From Chrysaora quinquecirrha (Eukaryota > Cnidaria > Scyphozoa > Semaeostomeae > Pelagiidae): a stretch of 64,000 bases of DNA. The position numbers were made by a program, and so were the translations under genes. The stretch lies in contig JACTAT010000008.1 in assembly GCA_014526335.1 (NCBI GenBank), positions 186,001 through 250,000 of the forward strand, in the 5' to 3' direction. How positions within the stretch are numbered: the stretch's first letter is position 1; the number at the start of each line of letters is the position of its first letter. Below, piece by piece: positions 23,117 through 34,216 of the stretch. The notes beneath the pieces were generated by a model. The model did no database searches, had not been told where the DNA came from, and saw nothing but the letters and a program-made list of their open reading frames with translations.

Positions 23117-23478
23117 TGAGTACGAGGTTACGTAAATACACTACAATGGCAAAGATGTTTGTGATGGACAATGACCCCTGTCAGAATAGTAAAGCTGCAA
23201 GGGAGGCACTTCAAGAAATTGGTGCGACTGTTGTTAATATACCAGCAAGGTCTCCTGACCTGAACCCTATAGAGAACGTTTTTCATAACGTGAAACGAAC
23301 GTTACACAAGCAAGCCATGGAAAGGAGGATCACCAAAGAATCATACGTGGAATTCTCTTGTAGAATAATGGACACGTTGTTTTCTTTTGACGGTGAACTT
23401 ATTAAACGAACAATCGCTACTATGCCAAAAAGACTCAAATGCATTATTGCATCAGACGGCAATAGAACGAGATATTAA
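23116..23478 (+). pseudogene. Tc1/mariner-type transposase C-terminal fragment
   Basis: The frame contains MFVMDNDPCQNSKAAREAL (second catalytic Asp region) and PARSPDLNPIENVFHNVKR (third catalytic acidic residue region), the hallmark of DDE_3/IS630-Tc1 transposases. The N-terminal DNA-binding domain and first Asp are missing because the gypsy LTR abuts the fragment at 23116. About 120 of the usual ~340 residues remain. Confidence 0.85.
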
Positions 23479-23999
23479 TGTTATGTGCAGAGTAATAGTA
23501 TGCATTCTTAATCTTTGTTTACAATTTTGTTTCCTAATTTTCTAGTTGAAATATGAATGTGTTGTTACTTTGATATTTAAAAACTTTGCTCTTACTTTCA
23601 AGAGAGCTCCATTAAAGTATTTGATACATTAATCCCCCAACTCGGGATGGAATGTCAGGAAGTTGGGCGTTAGTGCATCAGCCACAAATGAGTAGCCTCC
23701 AAGGGGCCCAAGGAGCACATGCTTAACCTATTGCCTAAAGCCCCTTAGCCTTTTAAAGGGATAAACTACTCTTATAGACAGTGCGTAGAACAGGAAAAGG
23801 ATTTCCGGTCCATGTGCTCGAATGGACACCCCCGGCTCTCTAGCCTCTGCAAACCCATGAACTGCCTGACTAACACAGTGGTTTTAAGGTCGGTGACTAA
23901 CGCACCTATCCCCCCGCTGAAGGAAGCGGCGAGAAAGAGGAGTAATAGGAGAAATTAGCAAAGAGAAAGAAAGAGAGAGCAGAGGGAGGGTGGGAAGGG
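23479..23999. other. Non-coding stretch
   Basis: Moderately GC-rich sequence with no recognised gene. It ends in a GA-rich tract (GAGAAAGAAAGAGAGAGC, about 23962). Confidence 0.4.
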
Positions 24000-24299
24000 C
24001 GTTTAAATAATAGTTCGAATTGATGAAATCAAATCTGTAACGCTGAGCATGCAACATGCGAAGATTTCCTGATTGAAAGAATTCACATATGCTTCATTCG
24101 AGAGGTTACGCCCACATCGGGGCTTTGCATGCCAGGACCGCAATGCATAGCCATAAGACCCAGTCCTCTTCTCACATGCATCGTTCGGATGTTTACGCCC
24201 ATATTTAGGTATTGCTTGTTATAACTGCAATACATAGCAATTAGACCCAGCCCTCTTGGGTGTATTAACTACAGATCAAATCTGTGCTTTATCTGTCAT
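24000..24299. repeat. 300-bp dispersed repeat, intact copy (empty site)
   Basis: The 300 bp match 35604-35758 joined to 48122-48276. The pair AT at 24143-24144 is the position where the ISL2EU-like transposon sits in the other copy. The second half is itself a diverged dimer: two ~85-bp units, each with TTACGCCCA and ending AGACCCAG(T/C)CCTCTT. The repeat has no evident inverted ends and its class is unknown. Confidence 0.9.
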
Positions 24300-24468
24300 T
24301 TCTCAATACATGAGAAAATAACAGTTCTCAAACACGAGAACATAACAGTCCTCGATACACGAGAACACAAGAGTCCTCAATAAACAAGAGCATAACAGTT
24401 CTCAATACATGAGAAAATAACAGTTCTCAGAACAATAGAACGCGACGGTCCTCGATACACGAGAACCG
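24300..24468. repeat. 25-bp minisatellite of hairpin units
   Basis: About 6.7 copies of TCTCAATACATGAGAAAATAACAGT. Each unit holds a stem of 4-5 bp around the loop ATACA. Some units have CTCA…TGAG and others CTCG…CGAG, so the loop-closing pair changes together in several units. Confidence 0.85.
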
Positions 24469-24610
24469 ATTTTCAAACTTTTTGAAACATTTTTATCTGG
24501 CACTCCTGAGAGTATAAAACGCCAGACTCCGACCAAAAAACAACCCACTAAGATGCCATCGATACCCCGAAGCGGACCGAGAGCCACCAATCAGAGACGC
24601 AAAGCCGACT
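24469..24610 (+). other. Hairpin-containing tail after the 25-bp minisatellite
   Basis: TCTGGC (24496-24501) pairs with GCCAGA (24521-24526), and CACCAATCAGA follows about 60 bp later. It is homologous in layout and partly in sequence to 2848-3010. Confidence 0.5.
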
Positions 24611-26430
24611 AGGTGCTGTGTTTTCAACACCAACCAGCTAGTGAGTAGCCGAAAAATTCTTCATCGTAATTTTTTGCACGTTCCTGGTTGTCAGGAGTGT
24701 TCAAAGGCCCAAAAAAGCGCGTACAAAATTGCGTTGACGTTTGAAACCGCAGGGAGAGCTCTGACAAAATTGACAGACTGAAAAAAGTGGAAAAGTGAGT
24801 TGTCTTATCCTATGCCCTAAACTTTGGTAAGTGTACGGAACGGCACGAAAATTCATGAACGACCAAACTTTTGTTTTATTTATTTATGTTTAATATTTTT
24901 TTTTTTTTTTTTATACATAAGGAAAACTATGAAACCCTCCCAACGGAGGGCCAAAGACATTTTCTTGATGCCAGTAGGTTACCAAGGGCAATCAGCGAAA
25001 CACTTGATTTGGGTATCGTGAAACATTACTTGTCAAATAACTTTATAGGTGACCAGGTATCATTGAAAATAAAACTTTTCCTTGCCCTCACACAAAATAC
25101 TCGCGATGCTCTATCGGAAGCAATCCAAAATAATACCCTCAGGATAAAAATTTTCAAACTAAACACAGCCTGTTGACCAATGCCATATCCCGCCTGGTTT
25201 GGGGGAAATCATAATTGTCACCAACGCTGACGAATTCCCAGAATTCGAAAACGTTGAACCAGCTCTCTCGATGCAATGAGGTCCTTAAACAGTATTTCTT
25301 GATACTATCGAGAACCTAAACAGTCTTCGAGACCATACCAATGTTTCTTGATACGATGAAATATCAAGCAAAATAATTTCTAATTAAACTGAGTACCCAA
25401 ACAGTATTTCAGAATCAGAACCGTACAAGGTTCAAGATATGAAACACGATCTTCACCAACACGTATAGATGACGTGCTATCTACAAAGATCTTGACAATA
25501 TCAAAAACAAAACGCCTTCCCTTCGAGGTGACTCCTTAGCCAGTACTCGGTCTAGTTCTAATACTTCTACCATAAATTGGGCAAAAAGCCGAGTGAATAT
25601 CGAGAATTTGATCATTTGTGTTTTGTTTTTTGTTTTGCGCTGAAACGTTTGGTGACAGGCTACTATCCATGCCAACCAGAGGCTAATTCAAAAAAGGCAT
25701 TCATTTGGCAACGAAATGGTATCTTTTTCGAGAGGATCGGTGAAGTTTGTCGAATTTTCTTGCAAAAATGAGACATCCTGGAAAAATCAAAAGTTGGAGC
25801 CAAGTCAAGTTAACTTTTTGCGATAATGCTAAAGAATTTTTGCCTGCAAAAATGAAAACTCATAATATTCAACTACTAAATACTAAATACTCAATTTTGG
25901 TACCAAACAATGTGAAATTGTCATGTGAACATATTTAGCTAATTTTTTTTTTGTATTGAGGAAATTTCATCAGATTGATTAGCATAGTGGAAGTAAATTT
26001 TTGGAGTACCTGTGGCACAAAATTGGGCCATACAGGAAAAATTGCTGACTGACAACTCCCTAACCAGCAATCTGACTATCCAGCAAGCCCCAACCATACC
26101 CTTGCTGTCCAGGAAAGCATTAGCCCAGCACCTACCAGTATGAACTCAAAATTCACCTATCAGCTTAGAAGTTCACTCCAACCCAGCCCGAAAAATTAAC
26201 GGATTGAGCCAGCACCTTAACCCAGTCAATTATGGAAACAATCTATTCAGCCCGGTATGTTATCTGCTAAATATGTGACCAAGAATTCTGTCCACCAGCA
26301 TTATGGCTGTTAAGTTAGCACTTAACCTAAACTTACAACACGAAAAAAGCACTTCCTAAAGTCCTATAGGCTAAAGTCCTAAAGTCCAATAACCTTCAAT
26401 AAAACTAACTGCTGTTAATGTGGAGCACCT
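24611..26430. other. Non-coding stretch
   Basis: Short open frames (24824-25176, 25481-25938) show no domain. The frame at 24871-25176 crosses a poly-T run and is not convincing. No repeats with clear boundaries were seen. Confidence 0.35.
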
Positions 26431-26439
26431 AGAGATTAT

Positions 26440-26860
26440 TATTACTATTATTATTACAAGAAGAATTGAAGATTGAAGATTTACTACGTTAAGGATTGAC
26501 ACTAAGATGTCTATCCCTTGAAAAAGATCCAATTCTTGTCATTTCAACTAAAAAGTTACTATCAGCTTTTCTCACGACCATATAACCAACAACAATGAGG
26601 TTCATCAGTAATGTGAGACAGAAGTCGTCTAAGCCTTTTGTAAACGTGCCCAGTGATAACACACTCAAGTCCCTAAGATGTTTAGGTAGTAGGTAATAAA
26701 CAGCTTTAGACCCTGGTCTGGATGCAGAAACTTTCTTCTATTAGCGAACATATCTCATGTTGTCTAACAATTCTTCTTATCGGATACTTCTTTCCATGTC
26801 GAATATGGTTGTATGACTTGACTTCCATATAAAAGATAGGAACAAGCCCTAAAAGAATTT
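26440..26860 (-). pseudogene. Non-LTR retrotransposon C-terminal relict
   Basis: On the minus strand, between stops, KAVYYLLPKHLRDLS and LGTFTKGLDDFC resemble the conserved end of CR1-like reverse transcriptase ORFs (Y..LP..LR, then an FK..L-type ending). Only about 60-80 residues are legible. Confidence 0.4.
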
Positions 26861-28731
26861 TGCACACAAAAAATCCTGTAGCGATCCCCTCATTGCTGAG
26901 GAGAGTATATTCTACAGATGTGCGTTTTTATTTTTTGTTATTTTGTTTGTTTGGATCTCTCTATACTTTAACATCAACCAAGTGACTAATGTTTGAACCT
27001 CCACTGCCACAACAGCAGGATGTCTATATTTTACTGGGACTTAAGCCATAGACAAGTGCAAGGCCTAAAGCTTGATCAGCCGAGACTCTAGTAAACCATG
27101 CCTGCAATTTGCAGCTAAGTTTGCCCACGGTGGTAGTACATAAAAACTAATGTAGGTATTAAAAAGTCATCAACAGCTACTCCTTGAGTAAAATATGTGG
27201 ATCATAATAACAGCAGAACATATGTAGTTCAATGTACAAATAGTTCAATCAGAACTATTTAAACAGCTCAACAGGCTTGGTTGAAAATTTTCAACCAACA
27301 CTACCCTACTCCACTTGGTTGATCCTTAACACAATAGAGCACAAGTTGATCTTTGGAGCAACCACTGATGAAGGCAGCAAGGTTTACTACCTTAGAGGCC
27401 CCTTAACAAACCAGCAATTTTTACAAGCAAATTTGAGAAATTTCTCAAGGATTGCTAATCGAAATTGATAAATAACCAATTATCTCATGATTGATGAGAT
27501 CAAACACAATATGAACAAACCCAATCAAGATATATGGAATATGTAGACATATATACTTATACACCCACATATACATATATTGTTTCATTTATATAGTTAA
27601 TAATGATGTAAAACGGTGCTGAGCATAGTACACTTTGTACCAAAATCATGAAACTTAAGAGTACACAATTATAGTAATTGAAAGACTCAAATTTGGATTT
27701 AGACAAACCATAGCCAAAACAACAGTGCCGTGGTGAGCATGAGCAACACCTAACTTAGCTTTAAAATCCTATACCCTGCACGACATCTTCAGCTATGTCT
27801 GGCTGAAGACTATCTTGCAAGGATAAAAATGAAAAACAAGAAGGGATATGAAAATTGGAAATATATTCGGCAAAAGATTATTAGACATCTAGATTGACAT
27901 CATAAAAGGCAGCCTCCCTCAGCATAACATGGTATCCTGTTTGTGAACATTACAACATCCTATACATCACTTTTATATCAACTAATTTGCTCTTGAGTCA
28001 TCACCGGACTACGCCCTTATTTAAAAAGGGTACCATGGGCCACCATGGGAAGTAGATTTTATTTTATTTTACGTAATATGATTTTCTTTTGAATGGTAAA
28101 CAACGTTTTGTGAAATTGAAGTTCCCTTGATCGAACCCATTTCACTACAGGAGTGAGGTCTTCCAAAAAACTTTAGTAGACTTTAGGCCTGGTTCTGGGA
28201 CTTATAGAAAAGGACACTAGTTGCTTGCGGGTGACTAGGCAACCCGCAAATAAAGTACCCTATGTAATCCTGGATGATGAAATTGAAAACAGGTTCTGTT
28301 GTGCAGAGGAAGAATCTTTGAATGAAGAGAGCAAAAATTCATTGCTTTGGCTAAATGCCTGGCTAACTGTCTTTAAACTACGTACAAAGGCATTGCAAAT
28401 GCAAATGGAGGACACCCTCTGGTTTTAACGGGTAGGCCCGTCCTCTTTCATACTCATGCAGTTGCAAAAATAGCTGGAAAATTTCTGGGAACATTTTCTA
28501 AGTTAAAAGAAAGATTAAATTAAGATCAAAGATTAACTAGAGTTTAATATTCGTCAATAACAAGAAAGAAACACGCTTAAGGGTCGCGCGACATATTATG
28601 ACATGTTACGAAACAAAGAAGGAAGTGGCGTAACCTGCCAGCCAACCCAAAAAATTTAAGATCAAAAGTGAAAGAGCAAATCTCAGCAAAATGCTCGAAA
28701 ATAATGTAAAGCGAATGCTTAGGCCTGTTTC
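26861..28731. other. Non-coding stretch
   Basis: No gene or bounded repeat was recognised. The open frames at 27277-27468 and 28225-28428 have no recognisable domain. Confidence 0.35.
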
Positions 28732-29054
28732 CCTACAAGAGGGGTACTTCGGGGTTTGCGGTACTGCGGTATCGGGGGTAAAATATGCGCGGTATTGCGG
28801 TATTAACGGAAAATCCTTGCGGTGTTGCGGTATTGAAGTTTTACGGTGCGGTATTTAGTATTTTACGAACCTACAAAGAAACAGTTAAAAAGCCATAGCT
28901 GAAGGGAGCTTAAATTTACCAGAGACCAATAGCTACATGAAAAGAAGTCGAAATGACGATAGCAAAGGTTTATGTATTGAATTGTGAATTCAACCATTGT
29001 TTCGGCGCACCAAACCAGCCGAAAGCATGACTTTTTGACAGAAATTTGTGATAT

Positions 29055-29232
29055 TTTTCTGCACGATTCTATGTTTTTACTGCATGACATAGCATTTTTG
29101 TTGCACGACTTTTCATTTTGCTTGCACTACTTTGTAATTTTGTTGCGTGATTTTACATTTTGGTTGCACGACTTTGCAATTTGTTGCGCGATTTTACATT
29201 TTGGTTGCACGACTTAACAATTTTCTGCACAA
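29055..29232. repeat. 21-bp tandem repeat
   Basis: Eight copies of GATTTTACATTTTGGTTGCAC with variation (20-21 bp each) lie just upstream of the retrotransposon ORF1. Confidence 0.85.
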
Positions 29233-29401
29233 GTTACACATATGCAGACAGCAAGGCCTCTTTTAACATAGTAACTAGGAAGCTAGAGTGGCAAATGCCC
29301 CCTAGCCCCTATCATTGCCCACCTAGTTTCAAAAAGTAAATCACGACGTTGCAAGGAAGCGCCTTGAATTTCTCGTAGAGAGTGGTGCGATTTACACAAA
29401 A

Positions 29402-29923
29402 TTGACGACTAAGGGTGAAGAATCTTATTTTGTTTATGACCCTGAAAGATTTGGTGAAATGAGCGATGGTTCCCAAAATTCAACGGTAAATGATTTTGAT
29501 TTAGAGCTTAATTTAGATCCAGAAGTCATCCATGACTCCTCGAAGACGCCCAGCAAGCTAAAGTCACCCTCGAATGACAATCAAACTGGACGCTCTGAGT
29601 TCATGGCTTTTCTTGACATTTTCGATAAACTTACAGCTGACATTAGAAATCTAAACTATGAAATTTCTGAATTGAGAAAAAGAAATGAAACTTTGGTCAC
29701 CGAAAACTGTAACCTGAAAGTCGAAATTCAAGGCATCAAGATTGGGTGTGTAAATAAAATCCCATCGGGAAATGTCAGTATGGAACGTGAAGAAAGCTTG
29801 GTAATTCGAGATAAAAGAATGAACAATGAAGCAAAAAAGACGAAGAAAAATCAGCCAACGACAATAGCATTCCAACCTCAAACAAAAAGAAGAGACCAAA
29901 TAAAAGACAAAGAAGGAAAATGA
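29402..29923 (+). CDS. ORF1-like protein of CR1/L2-type retrotransposon
   Basis: The 173-aa frame has an acidic N-terminal half and then a coiled coil with heptad hydrophobics (DKLTADIRNLNYEISELRKR). It ends in a Lys-rich basic tail. It lies upstream of, and in the same orientation as, an endonuclease/RT frame. This arrangement fits ORF1 of a CR1/L2 element, which binds RNA in the retrotransposition particle. No zinc knuckle or esterase motif is visible and it could be truncated. The 300 bp between it and ORF2 hold several short ACCCATGYGTAG-type repeats that disrupt the expected ORF1-ORF2 junction. Confidence 0.5.
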   Translation: MTTKGEESYFVYDPERFGEMSDGSQNSTVNDFDLELNLDPEVIHDSSKTPSKLKSPSNDNQTGRSEFMAFLDIFDKLTADIRNLNYEISELRKRNETLVTENCNLKVEIQGIKIGCVNKIPSGNVSMEREESLVIRDKRMNNEAKKTKKNQPTTIAFQPQTKRRDQIKDKEGK

Positions 29924-30226
29924 AACAAGCAACTACCGCTACTGCAGCAGATGAAAATGCTGAAAATCTTGCTGAAAAGAACGCCAATGAAAGAAATAAA
30001 GATGAAGGTGGATCTGCACGATCTACAGTCATCCTTGGTGATTCATCGTGGTACCCATGTATAGAAAGAACAACGGAATTTTTTACCCATTTGTACCTAT
30101 ATCTCAAATGTTACATATATTTTGCTACCCATGCGTAGAGATTCTTTACGGAAAACCAACCCATGTGTAGGGAAATTGGCGCTGAAAAAGTTACCCATTT
30201 GGGCGGCACGTCTAGTATATTGAACA

Positions 30227-33200
30227 ATGGAAGTACCCCCCCCCCCGGGGCGTAATATCGATGAGATCCGTCTACTAGTAAATAATTTAGGGGTACACAT
30301 ACTTGCTATTAATGAAACTAAACTAGATGAAAATTTGGTCGATGAACTTGTCAGCATAGATGGCTATACGATCAAGAGATGCGATCGTAGCCGTGCTGGT
30401 GGCGGAGTTGCGGTTTACATTAAAGATACCATTATTGATAAATGCTCTGTCCGTGATGATCTTCCGAAATCTACATTAGAGGCTCTTTGCATTGAAATAA
30501 AACCTGTTCGATCTGCTCCTTTCTTTGTTTTGGCATGGTATCGCCCTCCTAGTGAGGTAGTGGATTGCTTTAGACTATTAGAGGAAAGTCTTCAATTTCT
30601 AGATAAGGAAAACAAGGAAATTATTATCCTAGGGGACACAAATTGTGATATGTTGCCTGGTTTCCCGGTCACTGAAGATATCTCCTCTAATACAAGTCCT
30701 TTGCCACACTCAAAGCGCCTGCTAGAGATCTATCAGCTTTTCGGTTTTCAACAGCTAATCGAAACCCCAACGAGAGAAACCCTGACCTCTTCCACATTAA
30801 TTAACAGATCAAATATAGTTGTTTCTGGGGTACATGAAACTAGTATCAGTGATCATTACATGGTTTACTGTGTCAGAAAGTTCAGGGGGGGAGTGAAAAG
30901 ACAGCATAAGAATATATGTTCGAGGCAGATGAAAAACTTTAATCAATCTGAATTCCTTTACAACCTCCAAAGAGTGGACTGGAAAGGCATCGTTACCCAG
31001 ACAGATGATGTCAATGTCATAGTAGAACAGTGGACAAATATGTTTTCCTACATTCTCGAAAAACATGCTCCTTTACGTCATAGGCGTGTCTCAGAAAAAT
31101 TTTGTCCATGGTTGACAAGTGAGTTCAAACGTTTGTGCGCAACAAGAGACAAATTGAGAAAACAGGCGATAAGATCTAAATCTGAAATATTATTTGATGC
31201 ATACAAACAATTAAGAAATAAATTAAATAAAATGAACAGTGACTTAAAGCGCCAATACTTCACAGATAAGATTGCCTCTGATGAGGGTAATCTTAAGAAC
31301 ACTTGGAAAACTATTAACTCTGTCTTAAACAAAAAGTCGAAGACCACGCAGATAAACTCTCTTGACGTTGAAGGTAAATTGATAACGGATTCTAAAGCGA
31401 TTGCCGAATGCATGAATACTTATTTTTGTAATATTTGAGAAAACCTAAGCGATAAAATTCCTTCTACTGCCAATCCACTCTTGGAAGGTAGATATTCAGT
31501 AAATCCTGAAGCAACACGGTTCCGTTTTCAACCTGTAAATTCACCTCAGGTTGCACGTGTCCTTTGAAAATTCAAAACTTCTTTGGGCTTTGGAACCGAT
31601 GGCATAGCTAATCAATTCTTGAAGATTGGTCTTCCTATTATAGTTGATTCCCTCTGTTATATATTTAATCTTTCTATTACCACTGGTGTATTCCCATAAT
31701 GCTGGAAAGTTGCAAGGGTTGCCCCTATTTTCAAAAGTGGGCAAACTGATGATTGTTAAAATTACAGACCAATATCGGTTCTCCCTGTACTTTCTAGGAT
31801 CTTTGAGAAAATTGTTTTCGATCAACTGTATGAGTACCTTGACCAAAACCAGCATCTTTTTTCAAAGCAATCTGGCTTCAGGCGTCTCTACTCCGTCGTT
31901 TCAAGCCTTTTATCTTGCACAAACGACTGGTACAGGAATATGGACACTGGAGAATTCACCGCATTGGTATTTATAGATCTTAAGAAAGCTTTCGACACAG
32001 TAGACCATGATATCCTCATTAGAAAGATGCAGAAATATGGAATTGGGGGTATTGAGCATACTTGGTTTACATCATATCTTCAAAAAAGAAGGCAGCTATG
32101 TAAGGTCAATGGTGTTACATCAACAGTTCAAGAAATAAACTGTGGTGTTCCGCAGGGGTCCTGTCTTGGGCCTCTCCTGTTCATAATATACATCAATGAC
32201 CTTCCTTTTTGTCTCAATGACTGTGGAGTAAGCATGTATGCTGAGGATACCACCATTTCTCATTCTGCAAAAAGTGTTGAAGACTTAAATGAGACACTTG
32301 GGAGGCAATTAGATTCTTTAAGAAAATGGCTTCAAGGGAATAAACTATCATTAAATATCCTAAAGACACAGGCTATAGTTATTGGATCTAGACCCAACCA
32401 CAACAAGATCTCGACTGGATTAACGGAGCTACCTTCCTTTTCTATCGGTAGTTCTGAAGTCGAAGTTGTGGATAAAGTCAAATATTTAGGGGTCCAAATT
32501 GATAAATATCTATCCTGGGAAGATCATGCCCAATTTATGCGTAATAAGGTTTCTCGTGCCCTCGGACTCCTTAAGTACACTAAAAAACTGCAGGGCATAT
32601 TTTAGCATATGTACTGGTGGGCCATTTGGCCCACCAGGCCCCACAAGCTGGCCCACCACTGACGATAATTTTTGCCAAATTGGTCCACCACTGTGTGGGC
32701 CCTTTGCCCAATCTAGTAAATGACCTGGAGTTGTTACGATACAATAAAACTGAAACAGGTTTTATTTTTACTATAAATTTGTATTGTAAACATAAAAAAA
32801 TCTCCAAAAGAAATAATTGATGCCAGCAGGGAATTGGTCTGTGATGTTTTGTAGAGCCCCACAATAACCGATATCTACAGTTTTCGTGAGCCAATCCTAA
32901 AAACGGATGGATATGACAATAGTTTCGTGCCGTGCGTCGTGCGACGGCTGCGACCACACGCAATATCATTCTCCTTATCATAGCAAACAAGATGGTTGAA
33001 TCTTCACCAGAGCAAAGCCGATCTTTGCACATACAGTAATGGTTCTACAGTTTTATTTAGAAATTCTAAGGTTTTTCCATCACTTTTTTGTGGGTTTCCT
33101 ATTTCTTTCATTCCAAAGATGAGTTGCTCAGATTGCTAAAATAGAAGTTTTAGAGGGTCTGGCATCCAAAATTTTCTTTGCCGCCCAGCATTGGTGGGCG

Positions 33201-34216
33201 GCAATTTTGGTCCCCCCCTTGAAGTTTGCAGACGTCTAAACTCGAAACAGCGAGAAAAGTGCAATAGTATGTTTCTCAAATTGAAATACAAGCATAGTTC
33301 CCCTCAGCACATCTATCAATTAATAACTAATATCGGCTGAGCGTATTTAAGGTGAATTCTTTATTAGTGGAGTGGTTAGTAAACTTTTTGTGCCGCACCC
33401 TGAACCGGGCCTTTTTTATTTGCTAGCTACCCTGCAATTGTGGTGCCAGACCGCCCATGCATCTCTGTGGACTTTCTCCGGGCTGGCAGTTAAAAAAACA
33501 TTATAAGAATTTTTTGGGCCCCATGTCACCTTTGGCCCACCACTGAAAATTTCTTAAAATATGCATTGAAAAACTGTTACCTAAAGACACCCTGTGCAAA
33601 GTATATCGTGGAATTGTGGAACCGCATCTCCGCTACTGCTGTTCGGTCTGGGGAGTTTGCGGCGAAACTCGGCTGCAGTCTTTGCAAAAACTTCAGAATA
33701 GAGCCGCACGAATTGTAACCAATAGCAGCTATGATACTTCCGCCGGTGCCTTGATAGAAAGTTTAAAGTGGCCGACCGTAGCTGAAATGATTAATACTGA
33801 AACAGCTACCATGGTCTTTAAATCTATAAATGGCCTTGCTCCAAGTTATCTGTCTGAACTTTTCACGAGGAAATCGTCTCGCTGTTTTAAAACCTCCGCA
33901 ATGCCAACACAGACTTACATGTTCCATTTATGAAAACATGTAACGGCCAGAAAGCATTTTCCTATCGTGGTGCTGTAGTCTGGAACCGCCTCGGCCCGGA
34001 AATTAAGCGGGCAATCTCTCCCCGACAATTCACAAATATGTGGAAATGACTTTGATTTATTATTTTACATTGTTATTAGGTTTAGGTTCTATAGAAATTA
34101 ATTAGTTTTTAGCATATGTATTTTTTTTGCACGGCCCCCTGAAAAACAGTCGCATGACTGACGGGGCAACCGTGAGTAAATAATAAAAAATGAAAAATGA
34201 AAAAATGAAAAAATGA
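30227..34216 (+). pseudogene. CR1/L2-like endonuclease-reverse transcriptase, disrupted
   Basis: Endonuclease motifs appear in order: ILAINETKLDENLVDE (about 30300), VLAWYRPPSE, IILGDTNCD and SDHYMVYC (about 30850). A linker follows to 31435, where TGA stops the frame. The RT continues in other frames with NYRPISVLP, ALVFIDLKKAFDTVDHDIL, INCGVPQGSCLGPLLF and MYAEDTTIS, where the catalytic YADD is YAED. A 978-bp hAT-like insertion splits the C-terminal region (32591-33568). It resumes at EPHLRYCCSVWGVCG. The tail is a run of TGAAAAA units near 34185-34216. With several stops, frameshifts and an altered active site it cannot be active. Confidence 0.9.
32591..33568. mobile_element. hAT-like non-autonomous element, 8-bp TSD AAAAACTG
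   Basis: The target duplication AAAAACTG is perfect (32583-32590; 33569-33576). The ends are CAGGGCATATTTTA and, inverted, CAATGCATATTTTA, followed on both sides by TGGTGGGCC palindromic sequence. CAG-type ends with 8-bp duplications define hAT elements. It carries no transposase. At 32853-32897 it holds about 45 bp related to 17933-17975, at the edge of an unrecognised gene's exon. Confidence 0.85.

Noticed and set aside
24871..25176. 101-aa ORF
   Set aside because: It begins across a poly-T run, has no domain, and no splice or promoter context supports it.
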